A stretch of 64,000 bases of DNA, taken from the NCBI GenBank assembly GCA_016700415.1, contig CP065018.1, positions 3,478,001-3,542,000 on the forward strand, given 5' to 3'. How positions within the stretch are numbered: position 1 is the first letter of the stretch; each line of letters starts with the position of its first letter. Under the pieces are notes generated by a model that was given only the letters and a program-made list of their open reading frames with translations, ran no database searches and was not told the DNA's origin. Of the stretch, positions 41,874-50,008 are shown one piece after another. This stretch comes from Flavobacteriales bacterium. Lineage in GTDB: Bacteria; Bacteroidota; Bacteroidia; Flavobacteriales_F; PHOS-HE28. Both the position numbers and the translations under genes were made by a program.

Positions 41874-42143
41874 ATGGCAAAAGAATCAATGAAGGCCCGC
41901 GAGCGTAAGCGCGCCAAGATGGTGGAGAAGTACGCCGCCAAGCGTGCCGCGCTGAAAGCTGCGGGCGATTGGGACGGCTTGCAGAAGCTTCCCGCCAACA
42001 GCAGCAAAGTGCGCATGCACAATCGCTGTCAGCTTACCGGCCGTCCAAAGGGCTACATCCGGCTCTTCGGCATCAGCCGCAACGTGTTCCGCAACATGGC
42101 CTTGGACGGCAAGATCCCGGGCGTAACCAAGAGCAGCTGGTAA
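41874..42143 (+). CDS. rpsN: Ribosomal protein S14, zinc-free type
   Basis: 89 residues. The C-terminal NRCQLTGRPKGYIRLFGISRN is cut here to RPKGYIRLFGISRN. Only one Cys is present, so the CxxC zinc pairs of the short form are absent, and length fits the zinc-independent form. It occupies the 30S head beside S3 and S10. Confidence 0.95.
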   Translation: MAKESMKARERKRAKMVEKYAAKRAALKAAGDWDGLQKLPANSSKVRMHNRCQLTGRPKGYIRLFGISRNVFRNMALDGKIPGVTKSSW

Positions 42144-42180
42144 GACAGACCCCATCGTGAGAGATAGCGCCGGAAAGTAA

Positions 42181-42200
42181 GGGCGCGAGATCTCGCGCCC
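42181..42200. repeat. Perfect palindrome GGGCGCGAGATCTCGCGCCC before rpsH
   Basis: Perfect 20-base palindrome with an AGATCT centre, followed by CAACGAAAAGAAA and the rpsH ATG at 42214. Confidence 0.85.
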
Positions 42201-42213
42201 CAACGAAAAGAAA

Positions 42214-42609
42214 ATGACAACAGATCCCATCGCCGACTACCTCACCCGCTTGCGGAACGCCATCATGGCGCGCAAGAAAGTGGTGGAGATCCCTGCCAGC
42301 GGCCTGAAGAAGGACATCACCCGCATCCTGTACGACAAAGGATACATCCTCAGCTACAAGACGGAGGAGGATGGTAAGCAGGGCCTGATCAAGATCGCTT
42401 TGAAGTACGGCCCCGACCGCCGCAGCGCCATCCAGGAGCTGAAGCGCGTAAGCAGCCCCGGACTGCGCCAGTACACGGACGCGACCAAGTTGCCCCGCGT
42501 TCTCAACGGCCTGGGCGTGGCCATCATCAGCACCAGCAAAGGTGTGATCACCGACAAGGAAGCGCGCACGCTCGGCGTGGGCGGGGAGGTGATCTGCTAC
42601 GTCAGCTAA
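42214..42609 (+). CDS. rpsH: Ribosomal protein S8
   Basis: 131 residues: MTTDPIADYLTRLRNA and the C-terminal ISTSKGVITDKEARTLGVGGE. S8 binds the central domain of 16S rRNA and in some bacteria represses the spc operon by binding its mRNA. Here a palindrome, not the classical S8 target, precedes it. Confidence 0.96.
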   Translation: MTTDPIADYLTRLRNAIMARKKVVEIPASGLKKDITRILYDKGYILSYKTEEDGKQGLIKIALKYGPDRRSAIQELKRVSSPGLRQYTDATKLPRVLNGLGVAIISTSKGVITDKEARTLGVGGEVICYVS

Positions 42610-42623
42610 AGAAAGACCAGACC

Positions 42624-43178
42624 ATGAGCCGCATAGGAAAAGAACCGATCCAGATCCCCGCAGGGGTGGAAGTGGGCATCAGCGACAAGAACGTCGTGAC
42701 GGTGAAGGGCCCCAAGGGCAGCCTGACCCAGACCTTGGACCCGGCGATCAAAGTGACCCAGGAGGCCGGTGTGCTGACCTTCAGCCGCCCCACGGACCTC
42801 AAGCACCATCGTTCCATGCATGGCCTTTACAGGGCCTTGGTGGCCAATATGGTGGAGGGCGTGACCAAGGGCTTCAAGACACAGCAGGAACTGGTGGGCG
42901 TGGGTTACCGCGCCACCGCGAAGGGCCAGCAGTTGCAGTTGTCCCTCGGCTTCTCCCACAACGTCGTGTTCGAGCTCCCCTCGGAGATCTCGGTGACCGC
43001 CGTGCAGGAGAAAGGAAAGAACCCCATCGTGACGATGGAAAGCATTGACAAGCAGGTGTTGGGCGCAGTTGCGGCCAAGATCCGCAGCCTGCGCAAGCCG
43101 GAACCTTACAAAGGCAAGGGCGTTCGTTTCGTAGGTGAGAACATCCGCCGCAAGGCCGGTAAAGCCGCAGGCAAATAA
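42624..43178 (+). CDS. rplF: Ribosomal protein L6
   Basis: 184 residues: MSRIGKEPIQIPAGVEV start, GVTKGFKTQQELVGVGYRA middle, and the C-terminal GPY-like EPYKGKGVRFVGENIRRKAGKAAGK is cut here to PYKGKGVRF. L6 sits by the factor-binding centre. 14 bases after rpsH. Confidence 0.96.
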   Translation: MSRIGKEPIQIPAGVEVGISDKNVVTVKGPKGSLTQTLDPAIKVTQEAGVLTFSRPTDLKHHRSMHGLYRALVANMVEGVTKGFKTQQELVGVGYRATAKGQQLQLSLGFSHNVVFELPSEISVTAVQEKGKNPIVTMESIDKQVLGAVAAKIRSLRKPEPYKGKGVRFVGENIRRKAGKAAGK

Positions 43179-43186
43179 CATCGACC

Positions 43187-43540
43187 ATGGCATTCAGCAA
43201 GACCGCGCGCCGCGCACGCATCAAGACCAGCATCCGCAACACCGTCCGGGGCACCTCCGAACGTCCGCGCCTCACTGTTTTCCGCAGCAATTCGGAGATC
43301 TATGCACAGTTGATCGACGACGAACAGGGCCGTACCTTGGCGAGCGCCGGCAGCCTGAAGGACAAGAGCGCCCACAAAGCGCCCGGCACCGAACAGGCCA
43401 AGATCGTAGGCAAGTCGATCGGCGAGAAGGCCAAGGCGGCCGGTATCGAGAAGGTCGTCTTCGACCGCAATGGTTACCTGTATCATGGACGAGTGAAGGC
43501 GTTGGCCGACGCCGCCCGCGAAGCCGGTCTCAATTTCTGA
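43187..43540 (+). CDS. rplR: Ribosomal protein L18
   Basis: 117 residues: RPRLTVFRSNSEIYAQLIDDE and the C-terminal FDRNGYLYHGRVKALADAARE, cut to NGYLYHGRVKALAD. L18 links 5S rRNA to the 50S subunit. Confidence 0.96.
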   Translation: MAFSKTARRARIKTSIRNTVRGTSERPRLTVFRSNSEIYAQLIDDEQGRTLASAGSLKDKSAHKAPGTEQAKIVGKSIGEKAKAAGIEKVVFDRNGYLYHGRVKALADAAREAGLNF

Positions 43541-43556
43541 ACCCCATACACGCAGC

Positions 43557-44075
43557 ATGTCAGACTTCAATTCCAAAACGGTTAAGAGCAGCGACCTTGA
43601 GCTGAAGGACACGGTGGTACACCTCAACCGGGTGACCAAAGTGACCAAAGGGGGACGCACCTTCACCTTTGCTGCCATCGTGGTGGTGGGCGACGGGAAC
43701 GGTGTGGTCGGCCACGGCCTTGGAAAATCCAAAGAGGTGCAGGAGGCAATTGCCAAGGGTATCGACGACGCGAAGAAGAACCTCGTGAAGATCCCGCTCC
43801 GCAATGGTACCATCCCGCATGTGCAGGAGGGCCGCTACGCTGGTGCGCAGGTGCTCCTAAAGCCCGCTGCCAACGGTACGGGCGTGATCGCCGGAGGTTC
43901 CATGCGCGCAGTTCTGGAATCGGCGGGCATCACCGACGTGCTGGCCAAGAGCAAAGGGTCCAGCAACCCGCAGAACGTGGTGAAAGCGACGATCCTTGCG
44001 CTCGCAAGCCTCCGCGACGCGGCAGCAGTGGCCCGTCAACGCGGTATCGAATTGGACAAGGTTTTCAACGGATAA
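43557..44075 (+). CDS. rpsE: Ribosomal protein S5
   Basis: 172 residues. The double-stranded-RNA-like domain has HLNRVTKVTKGGRTF, VVGDGNGVVGHGLGKSKEV and the C-terminal SKGSSNPQNVVKATI. S5 guards decoding accuracy and mRNA unwinding. Four bases before rpmD. Confidence 0.96.
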   Translation: MSDFNSKTVKSSDLELKDTVVHLNRVTKVTKGGRTFTFAAIVVVGDGNGVVGHGLGKSKEVQEAIAKGIDDAKKNLVKIPLRNGTIPHVQEGRYAGAQVLLKPAANGTGVIAGGSMRAVLESAGITDVLAKSKGSSNPQNVVKATILALASLRDAAAVARQRGIELDKVFNG

Positions 44076-44079
44076 GATC

Positions 44080-44259
44080 ATGAGCAAGATCATCATCACC
44101 CAGACCGGCAGCCAGATCAAGTGCCCAAAGCGTCAGAAGGACACCCTTTTAGCACTGGGCTTGGGCCGTATCGGCAAGAAGAACGAAGTGGAAGGAACCC
44201 CTCAGGTGCGCGGCATGGTATCCAAAGTGCAGCACTTGGTGAACGTGACCGAGGCCTAA
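44080..44259 (+). CDS. rpmD: Ribosomal protein L30
   Basis: 59 residues from the ATG at 44080 (MSKIIITQTGSQI); the longer frame back to 43996 lies within rpsE. KCPKRQKDTLLALGLGRIGK is the conserved core. Confidence 0.95.
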   Translation: MSKIIITQTGSQIKCPKRQKDTLLALGLGRIGKKNEVEGTPQVRGMVSKVQHLVNVTEA

Positions 44260-44279
44260 GGCCTAAACAAGAAAGAGCG

Positions 44280-44741
44280 ATGGAGGACCTGAGCAAATTG
44301 AAGCCCGCCGAAGGTGCGGTGAAAAAGGACAAGCGCATCGGCCGCGGCCAAGGCAGCGGCTATGGTGGCACCAGCGGCAAGGGCCACAAGGGCCAGAAAG
44401 CGGATACCGGCTACAACCGGCGCCGCGGCTTCGAAGGCGGCCAGACCCCTTTGGTGCGTCGCCTGCCCAAGTTCGGCTTTACGAACCCCACGCGCGTGGA
44501 GTACAAGGGCATCAACTTGGACGCCATCCAGGCCATGGCCGATAAGACGGGCGTAAAGTCCATCGACATCGCGACCATGCGCAAGAACGGCCTCGTTTCG
44601 CGCAATGACCTGGTGAAGATCTTGGGCCGTGGCGAGTTGAAAGGCGCCATCGAAGTAAAAGCCCACGCCTTCAGTGCAACGGCGAAGGCCGCCATTGAGG
44701 CGAAGGGAGGAAAAACCGAGATAGTGGATACGCGCGGATGA
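44280..44741 (+). CDS. rplO: Ribosomal protein L15
   Basis: 153 residues from the ATG at 44280; the frame continues upstream into rpmD but without support. The glycine/lysine-rich N-terminal GRGQGSGYGGTSGKGHKGQK and GFEGGQTPLVRRLPKFGF are typical. It overlaps secY by 4 bases. Confidence 0.95.
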   Translation: MEDLSKLKPAEGAVKKDKRIGRGQGSGYGGTSGKGHKGQKADTGYNRRRGFEGGQTPLVRRLPKFGFTNPTRVEYKGINLDAIQAMADKTGVKSIDIATMRKNGLVSRNDLVKILGRGELKGAIEVKAHAFSATAKAAIEAKGGKTEIVDTRG

Positions 44742-46066
44742 AGAATTTCATCGAAACGGTCAAGAACATTTGGCGGATCGAGGAGCTGCGGAACCGCATC
44801 CTCATCACGCTGGGCCTGTTGCTGGTCTACCGGATCGGAAGCTTTATCGCTCTTCCCGGAGTGGACAGTTCCCGCCTTGGCAGCGGTTCGGGTGCCGGTT
44901 CCGGCCTAGTGGACTTGTTGAGCATCTTCACAGGCGGGGCCTTCACGCGGGCAAGCATCTTCGCCTTGGGCGTGATGCCATACATCAGCGCGAGCATCAT
45001 CATGCAGCTCGCGGGTATCGCGGTGCCCATGGTGCAGAAAATGCAGAAGGAGGAGAGCGGACGCCGTAAGGTCAACCAGTGGACCCGCTACATCACCATC
45101 ATCATCTGTGTTTTCCAAGCACCTGGTTACTTGCTCACCTATGTGGATGCGGGCGCACGGCCCGAAGGACAGTTCTGGATGGTGACCAGTGTCATCATCC
45201 TCACGGTGGGCACCTTGTTCGTAATGTGGCTCGGTGAGCGAATTACGGAACGCGGGTTGGGCAATGGGGTATCCTTGATCATCATGATCGGCATTTTGGC
45301 ACGTCTTCCGGAATCGTTCCTGCAAGAACTCATCGGCCGCACCACCGGTGGTGGCGGAATGGTGGTGATACTCTTGGAGATCGTGATCTGGTTGGCCATC
45401 ATCGCCTGCAACGTCATGCTTGTGCAAGGCACGCGCCGGATACCGGTGCAATTCGCCAAGCGCGTCCAGGGCAATAAGCAGTACGGCGGGGTGCGCAACT
45501 ACATCCCTTTGAAAGTGAACGCGGCGGGCGTGATGCCCATCATCTTCGCGCAGGCCATCGTGCTGGTGCCGATGTACATCTCCCAGCTGCCCATCTTCAA
45601 TGGCAACCCTCCCGCGTGGTTGTTGCACTTCACCCGCTATGAGAGCTTTGCGTACAATTTCACGCTGTTCCTCATGGTGGTGGCTTTCACCTACTTCTAC
45701 ACGGCCATTACGGTGAACCCGAACCAATTGTCGGACGATCTGCGCCGCAACGGCGGCTTCGTGCCTGGCATCAAGCCGGGCAAGCAGACCGCGGGCTACA
45801 TCGACGATCTGTTGAGCCGCATCACCTTGCCGGGGTCCATCTTCTTGGGCCTTGTTGCGATCATCCCGGCTTTCGCGGTGATGGCCGGCGTGAAGCAGGG
45901 CTTTGCGCAGTTCTTCGGCGGGACATCCCTGTTGATCATGGTGGGCGTGTTGTTGGACACGTTACAGCAGGTCGAGAGCCATTTGTTGATGAGACACTAC
46001 GACGGACTTATGAAATCTGGGCGGATCAAAGGGAGGACGAGTTCCGCCTTCGGTATGGCCGGTTGA
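44738..46066 (+). CDS. secY: Protein translocase subunit SecY
   Basis: 442 residues with ten membrane helices; the plug and first helix region holds RIGSFIALPGVDSSRL, and the loop GLGNGVSLIIMIGI and TYFYTAITVNPNQLSDDLRRNGGFVPG are typical. SecY is the channel for Sec export, which feeds cargo to the T9SS. ATGA overlap with rplO, one base before map. Confidence 0.97.
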   Translation: MKNFIETVKNIWRIEELRNRILITLGLLLVYRIGSFIALPGVDSSRLGSGSGAGSGLVDLLSIFTGGAFTRASIFALGVMPYISASIIMQLAGIAVPMVQKMQKEESGRRKVNQWTRYITIIICVFQAPGYLLTYVDAGARPEGQFWMVTSVIILTVGTLFVMWLGERITERGLGNGVSLIIMIGILARLPESFLQELIGRTTGGGGMVVILLEIVIWLAIIACNVMLVQGTRRIPVQFAKRVQGNKQYGGVRNYIPLKVNAAGVMPIIFAQAIVLVPMYISQLPIFNGNPPAWLLHFTRYESFAYNFTLFLMVVAFTYFYTAITVNPNQLSDDLRRNGGFVPGIKPGKQTAGYIDDLLSRITLPGSIFLGLVAIIPAFAVMAGVKQGFAQFFGGTSLLIMVGVLLDTLQQVESHLLMRHYDGLMKSGRIKGRTSSAFGMAG

Positions 46067-46067
46067 A

Positions 46068-46868
46068 ATGACGAAGTCGGTGAACAGATTGAGTGAGGAG
46101 GAGATCGCGTTGGTGAGAGAGAGTTCTTTGCTTGTTGGTAAGACCTTGGCCGAAGTGGCCCGCATGATCGCCCCCGGGGTGACCACTGCGGCGCTCGACC
46201 AAATGGCGGAGGAGTTCATCCGCGACCATGGCGGCGTACCCGGTTTCAAAGGCCTGTACGGTTGTCCGTCCACGTTGCTGATCAGTGTGAACGAGCAGGT
46301 GGTCCATGGATTGCCAGGCGACCGTGCGTTGCAGGACGGTGACGTGGCCAGCGTGGACTGCGGCGTGCTGATGAACGAGTTCTACGGTGACAGCGCCTAC
46401 ACCTTTCAAGTAGGCGATGTGGCCCCGGAGGTGCGGACATTGCTGCGGGTGACGCAGGAATGCCTGGCCTTGGGGATCGAACAGGCCACGGCCAACCACC
46501 GGACAGGCGATATCGGCTACGCGATCCAGCAACATGCGGAGGCGCACGGGTACGGGATCGTCCGGGAACTGGTGGGGCACGGCGTGGGCCGCAAGCTCCA
46601 TGAAGCTCCGGAAGTGCCGAACTACGGCAAGCGAGGCCATGGGGCCAAGCTGAACGAGAGCATGGTGATCGCTATCGAGCCGATGGTGAACATGGGCGTG
46701 AAGGACGTGAGCCAACTGGACGACGGTTGGACAGTAGTGACCCGCGACGGGAAACCGAGCGCCCATTTCGAGCACACTATCGCCGTCCGCAACGGCAAAG
46801 CAGAGGTCTTATCAACATTCAGCCACATCGAAAGTGTGCTGAAGGAAAGAGGAATGGCAACGGCGTGA
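46068..46868 (+). CDS. map: Methionine aminopeptidase, type I
   Basis: 266 residues. Metal ligands are in VASVDCGVLMNEFYGDSAYTF (two Asp), GHGVGRKLHEAPEVPNY (His), AIEPMV (Glu) and HFEHTIAV (Glu). It removes the start methionine from new proteins. It lies between secY and infA; 69 bases with a 7-bp palindrome follow. Confidence 0.96.
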   Translation: MTKSVNRLSEEEIALVRESSLLVGKTLAEVARMIAPGVTTAALDQMAEEFIRDHGGVPGFKGLYGCPSTLLISVNEQVVHGLPGDRALQDGDVASVDCGVLMNEFYGDSAYTFQVGDVAPEVRTLLRVTQECLALGIEQATANHRTGDIGYAIQQHAEAHGYGIVRELVGHGVGRKLHEAPEVPNYGKRGHGAKLNESMVIAIEPMVNMGVKDVSQLDDGWTVVTRDGKPSAHFEHTIAVRNGKAEVLSTFSHIESVLKERGMATA

Positions 46869-46892
46869 AAGCGCCAGAGAACGAATTGTAGC

Positions 46893-46911
46893 GTCGACCT
46901 ATCGGGTCGAC
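46893..46911. repeat. Palindrome GTCGACC-TATCG-GGTCGAC before infA
   Basis: Perfect 7-bp stem. A different core from the other leader palindromes, but in the same position, followed by an A-rich stretch. Confidence 0.7.
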
Positions 46912-46937
46912 AAAAAGAAGGAAAGGAAAGAAAGCGA

Positions 46938-47159
46938 ATGAGCAGAGCAGGGAACATAGAGCAGGACGGCGTCATCAAAGAGGCGTTGAGCAATGCCATG
47001 TTCCGTGTGGAACTTGAGAACGGCCATATTATCGTGGCACATATTTCGGGCAAAATGCGGATGCACTATATCCGCATTCTTCCCGGTGACAAGGTGAAGG
47101 TGGAGATGAGCCCTTACGATCTGAGCAAGGGCCGCATCACCTTCCGGTACAAAACGTGA
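46938..47159 (+). CDS. infA: Translation initiation factor IF-1
   Basis: 73 residues, one S1-like OB fold: EQDGVIKEALSNAMFRVEL and the C-terminal YDLSKGRITFRYK. IF-1 blocks the A site during initiation. Confidence 0.96.
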   Translation: MSRAGNIEQDGVIKEALSNAMFRVELENGHIIVAHISGKMRMHYIRILPGDKVKVEMSPYDLSKGRITFRYKT

Positions 47160-47184
47160 AGAACAGTAGAACACACCGACCCAA

Positions 47185-47301
47185 ATGAAGATCAGGGCCT
47201 CGATCAAGAAACGTTCAGTGGATTGCAAATTGGTGCGCCGCAAGGGACGTCTGTACATCATCAACAAGAAGAACCCCAAGTTCAAGCAGCGTCAAGGCTG
47301 A
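47185..47301 (+). CDS. rpmJ: Ribosomal protein L36, cysteine-poor type
   Basis: 38 residues, ATG at 47185 to TGA at 47299-47301. The frame reads KIRASIKKRSVDCKLVRRKG and ends PKFKQRQG. The C-terminus is that of bacterial L36, but only one Cys is left and the usual His-containing zinc set is lost, so it is a zinc-free form. 25 bases after infA and 13 before rpsM. Confidence 0.95.
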   Translation: MKIRASIKKRSVDCKLVRRKGRLYIINKKNPKFKQRQG

Positions 47302-47314
47302 TAACCGAAAGAGC

Positions 47315-47692
47315 ATGGCACGTATCGCAGGCATCGACCTCCCCAAAACTAAACGTGGCGCCATCGGGCTCACGTACATCTACGGCATCGGCCGCAGCAG
47401 CGCCCTTTCCATCCTGGAACAGGCCGGCGTGGACCCGGACATCAAGGTGAACGACTGGACCGACGACGACCAGGCGAAGATCCGTACGGTGATCAACGAG
47501 AACATCAAGGTGGAAGGTGCACTGCGCAGTGAAGTGCAGCTGAGCATCAAGCGCTTGGTGGACATCAACAGCTACCGGGGCACACGCCACCGCAATGGGC
47601 TTCCGGTCCGCGGCCAGCGCACCCGCACCAACGCACGTACCCGCAAGGGCAAGCGTAAAACGGTCGCGAACAAGAAGAAGGTAACCAAGTAG
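47315..47692 (+). CDS. rpsM: Ribosomal protein S13
   Basis: 125 residues: MARIAGIDLPKTKRGAIGLT, YGIGRSSA and the C-terminal RGQRTRTNARTRKGKRK. S13 contacts the P-site tRNA and the 50S subunit. Confidence 0.97.
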   Translation: MARIAGIDLPKTKRGAIGLTYIYGIGRSSALSILEQAGVDPDIKVNDWTDDDQAKIRTVINENIKVEGALRSEVQLSIKRLVDINSYRGTRHRNGLPVRGQRTRTNARTRKGKRKTVANKKKVTK

Positions 47693-47701
47693 AGCCGGTA
47701 A

Positions 47702-47721
47702 GGGCACGAGATCTCGCGCCC
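47702..47721. repeat. Palindrome GGGCACGAGATCTCGCGCCC before rpsK
   Basis: One mismatch from the perfect palindrome at 42181-42200. CAAC follows, 15 bases before the rpsK ATG. Confidence 0.8.
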
Positions 47722-47736
47722 CAACACTAGACACAC

Positions 47737-48144
47737 ATGGCAAAGCAAGAGAAGGGCGGCGCTGCCGCCGGTAAAAAGAAGAAGAAGAACGTGGTGGTGG
47801 AGGCCTTCGGGCAGGCACACATCCGTGCAACCTTCAATAACTTGATCATCAGCCTGACGAACAACAAGGGCGAGGTGATCAGCTGGTCCAGCGCCGGGAA
47901 GATGGGCTTTCGTGGAAGCAAGAAGAACACGCCCTATGCCGGTCAGGTGAGCGCGGAGGAAGCCGCCCGTGAGGCGTTCGACATGGGCCTTCGCAAGGTG
48001 AAGGTATTCGTGAAAGGACCTGGAGGTGGACGCGAGAGCGCCATCCGTGCCTTGCACAACAGCGGGGTGGAGGTCACCGAGATCCTAGATCTGACACCCA
48101 TGCCGCATAACGGCTGTCGTCCACCCAAGAAACGCCGTGTGTAA
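47737..48144 (+). CDS. rpsK: Ribosomal protein S11
   Basis: 135 residues with a lysine-rich N-terminus (KKKKKN), the core AHIRATFNNLIISLTNNKGEV, cut here to HIRATFNNLII, and DLTPMPHNGCRPPKKRRV at the end. S11 forms part of the 30S platform. Confidence 0.97.
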   Translation: MAKQEKGGAAAGKKKKKNVVVEAFGQAHIRATFNNLIISLTNNKGEVISWSSAGKMGFRGSKKNTPYAGQVSAEEAAREAFDMGLRKVKVFVKGPGGGRESAIRALHNSGVEVTEILDLTPMPHNGCRPPKKRRV

Positions 48145-48164
48145 CGGCGATGCATGCATCACCC
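48145..48164. repeat. Imperfect palindrome with TGCATGCA core after rpsK
   Basis: A decayed copy of the GATGCATGCATC-core element. The rest of the 135-base gap up to rpsD holds no gene, only a short GTGCGC-AGA-like hairpin near 48257. Confidence 0.65.
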
Positions 48165-48279
48165 GAACACGCTGCGTAAGCAGGAGTAAGCACAAGAAAG
48201 CAGAAGCAAGTAAAACAAACGTAGGAGGCGACGAACGCACTCCGTTGTCGGTGCGCAGACCGCACCCAAAAAAGAGAAA

Positions 48280-48888
48280 ATGGCACGTTACACAGGACCC
48301 AAGACCAGGATCGCCCGCAAATTCAAGGAGCCGATCTTCGGACCCGACAAATGGATGGAGCGCAAGCCCCATGCCCCCGGCCAGCATGGCCTCACCGCCC
48401 GCCGTCGCAAGAAGGACAGCGAGTACAGTCTTCAGCTGAACGAAAAGCAGAAGGCCAAGTACACCTATGGCATCCTCGAGCGCCAGTTCCGCAAGATGTT
48501 CCACACCGCGGCCAGCAAGAAGGGCGTGACCGGCGCGATCCTGCTGAGCCTGTGCGAGGCTCGTCTGGACAACACGGTCTTCCGTTTGGGCATCGCCCCC
48601 ACGCGCCGTGCCGCCCGCCAATTGGTCGGCCACGGCCACATCACGGTGAATCAGGAGGTGGTGAACATATCGAGCTACACGCTGCGCCCGGGAGATGAAG
48701 TGGCCGTGCGCGAGCGCAGCCGCAGCCTGGAGGCCATCACCAACAGCCTTTCCACTAACACCAACCGGTTCGACTGGCTGGAGTTCAACCCGGCCGCGAT
48801 GAGCGGAAAGATGATCGCCATGCCCGAACGGGCACAGATCCCGGAGAACATCCGTGAGCAGCTGATCGTCGAATTGTACTCCAAGTAA
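48280..48888 (+). CDS. rpsD: Ribosomal protein S4
   Basis: 202 residues. The N-terminus MARYTGPKTRIARKFKEPIF has no zinc-binding Cys cluster. The S4 domain holds RLDNTVFRLGIAPTRRAARQLVGHGHITVN, cut here to RLDNTVFRLG and RQLVGHGHITVN. S4 starts 30S assembly and supports decoding accuracy. Confidence 0.97.
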   Translation: MARYTGPKTRIARKFKEPIFGPDKWMERKPHAPGQHGLTARRRKKDSEYSLQLNEKQKAKYTYGILERQFRKMFHTAASKKGVTGAILLSLCEARLDNTVFRLGIAPTRRAARQLVGHGHITVNQEVVNISSYTLRPGDEVAVRERSRSLEAITNSLSTNTNRFDWLEFNPAAMSGKMIAMPERAQIPENIREQLIVELYSK

Positions 48889-48915
48889 GAACCCCCCAAA
48901 CAGACCGAGCAACAC

Positions 48916-49941
48916 ATGCCAATCCTAGATTTCCAAAGGCCTGACAAGGTCTCGATGATCGAAGCCGACGACAAGCACGGAATTTTCGAGTTCCGTCCAT
49001 TGGAGCCCGGCTATGGCATCACCATCGGCAACTCCCTCCGCCGCATCCTGCTCAGCAGCCTGGAAGGCTTCGCCATCACCAGCCTGCGCATCGACGGTGT
49101 CGAGCATGAGTTCAGCACCATCAAGGGCGTCATCGAGGATGTCACCGAGATCGTGCTCAACCTCAAGCAGGTACGCTTCCGCCGCCAGCTTGAGGACGTG
49201 AACAACGAGAAATTCAACTTCACTGTTGGCGGTAAGGACGGCTTCACCGCCGCCGACATCGGCAAGCACACCACCGGTTTCCAAGTGCTGAACCCGGAGC
49301 TCGTGATCTGCCGCATGGAGAACAACGTGAAGCTGCACGTGGAACTCACCATCGGCAAGGGCCGCGGCTATGTGCCCGCCGAGGAGAACAAAGTGGAGGG
49401 CGCGGCCATCGGTACCATCTTCATCGATTCCATCTTCACACCCATCAAGAACGTGAAGTACAGCGTGGACAACACCCGCGTGGAACAGAAGACGGACTAC
49501 GAGAAGCTCACCATCGAGCTGACCACGGACGGCAGCATCGATCCGAAAAGCGCGTTGCAGGAAGCTGCCAAGATCCTGATCCACCACTTCATGTTGTTCA
49601 GCGACGAGCGTATCACCTTGGAGATGGAGGACCGCTCCGGCATCGTGGGCGAAATGACCGCCGCCTCCAGCGAGGTCGACGACCTGGACGAGAACGGGAT
49701 GCACATGCGCCAACTGCTGAAGAGCAAGCTGGTGGACATGGATCTCAGCGTCCGTGCCCTGAACTGCTTGAAAGCTGCGGACATCGAGACCCTCGGTGAT
49801 CTGGTGAGCTACAACAAGAACGACCTCTTGAAGTTCCGGAACTTCGGCAAGAAGAGCCTCACTGAACTGGAGGACCTGGTGGAGAACAAGGGGCTCACCT
49901 TCGGGATGAACACCGGTAAATACAAACTGGACCGCGACTAG
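48916..49941 (+). CDS. rpoA: DNA-directed RNA polymerase subunit alpha
   Basis: 341 residues. N-terminal dimerisation domain (GYGITIGNSLRRILLSSLEG), and C-terminal domain with LDLSVRALNCLKAADIETLG, cut to SVRALNCLKAADI, that contacts promoter DNA and activators. The full-length alpha scaffold assembles RNA polymerase. Two palindromes follow the stop. Confidence 0.97.
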   Translation: MPILDFQRPDKVSMIEADDKHGIFEFRPLEPGYGITIGNSLRRILLSSLEGFAITSLRIDGVEHEFSTIKGVIEDVTEIVLNLKQVRFRRQLEDVNNEKFNFTVGGKDGFTAADIGKHTTGFQVLNPELVICRMENNVKLHVELTIGKGRGYVPAEENKVEGAAIGTIFIDSIFTPIKNVKYSVDNTRVEQKTDYEKLTIELTTDGSIDPKSALQEAAKILIHHFMLFSDERITLEMEDRSGIVGEMTAASSEVDDLDENGMHMRQLLKSKLVDMDLSVRALNCLKAADIETLGDLVSYNKNDLLKFRNFGKKSLTELEDLVENKGLTFGMNTGKYKLDRD

Positions 49942-49948
49942 GTGGTAA

Positions 49949-49968
49949 GGGCGCGAGATCTCGCGCCC
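49949..49968. repeat. Perfect palindrome GGGCGCGAGATCTCGCGCCC after rpoA
   Basis: Same 20 bases as at 42181-42200. Confidence 0.85.
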
Positions 49969-49974
49969 TTATCC

Positions 49975-49990
49975 GCGCGAGATCTCGCGC
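49975..49990. repeat. Second AGATCT-core palindrome before rplQ
   Basis: GCGCGAGATCTCGCGC, six bases after the first, with CCCCAACC next. This is the only site in the operon with two copies. Confidence 0.8.
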
Positions 49991-50008
49991 CCCAACCGAG
50001 AAAAGAAA

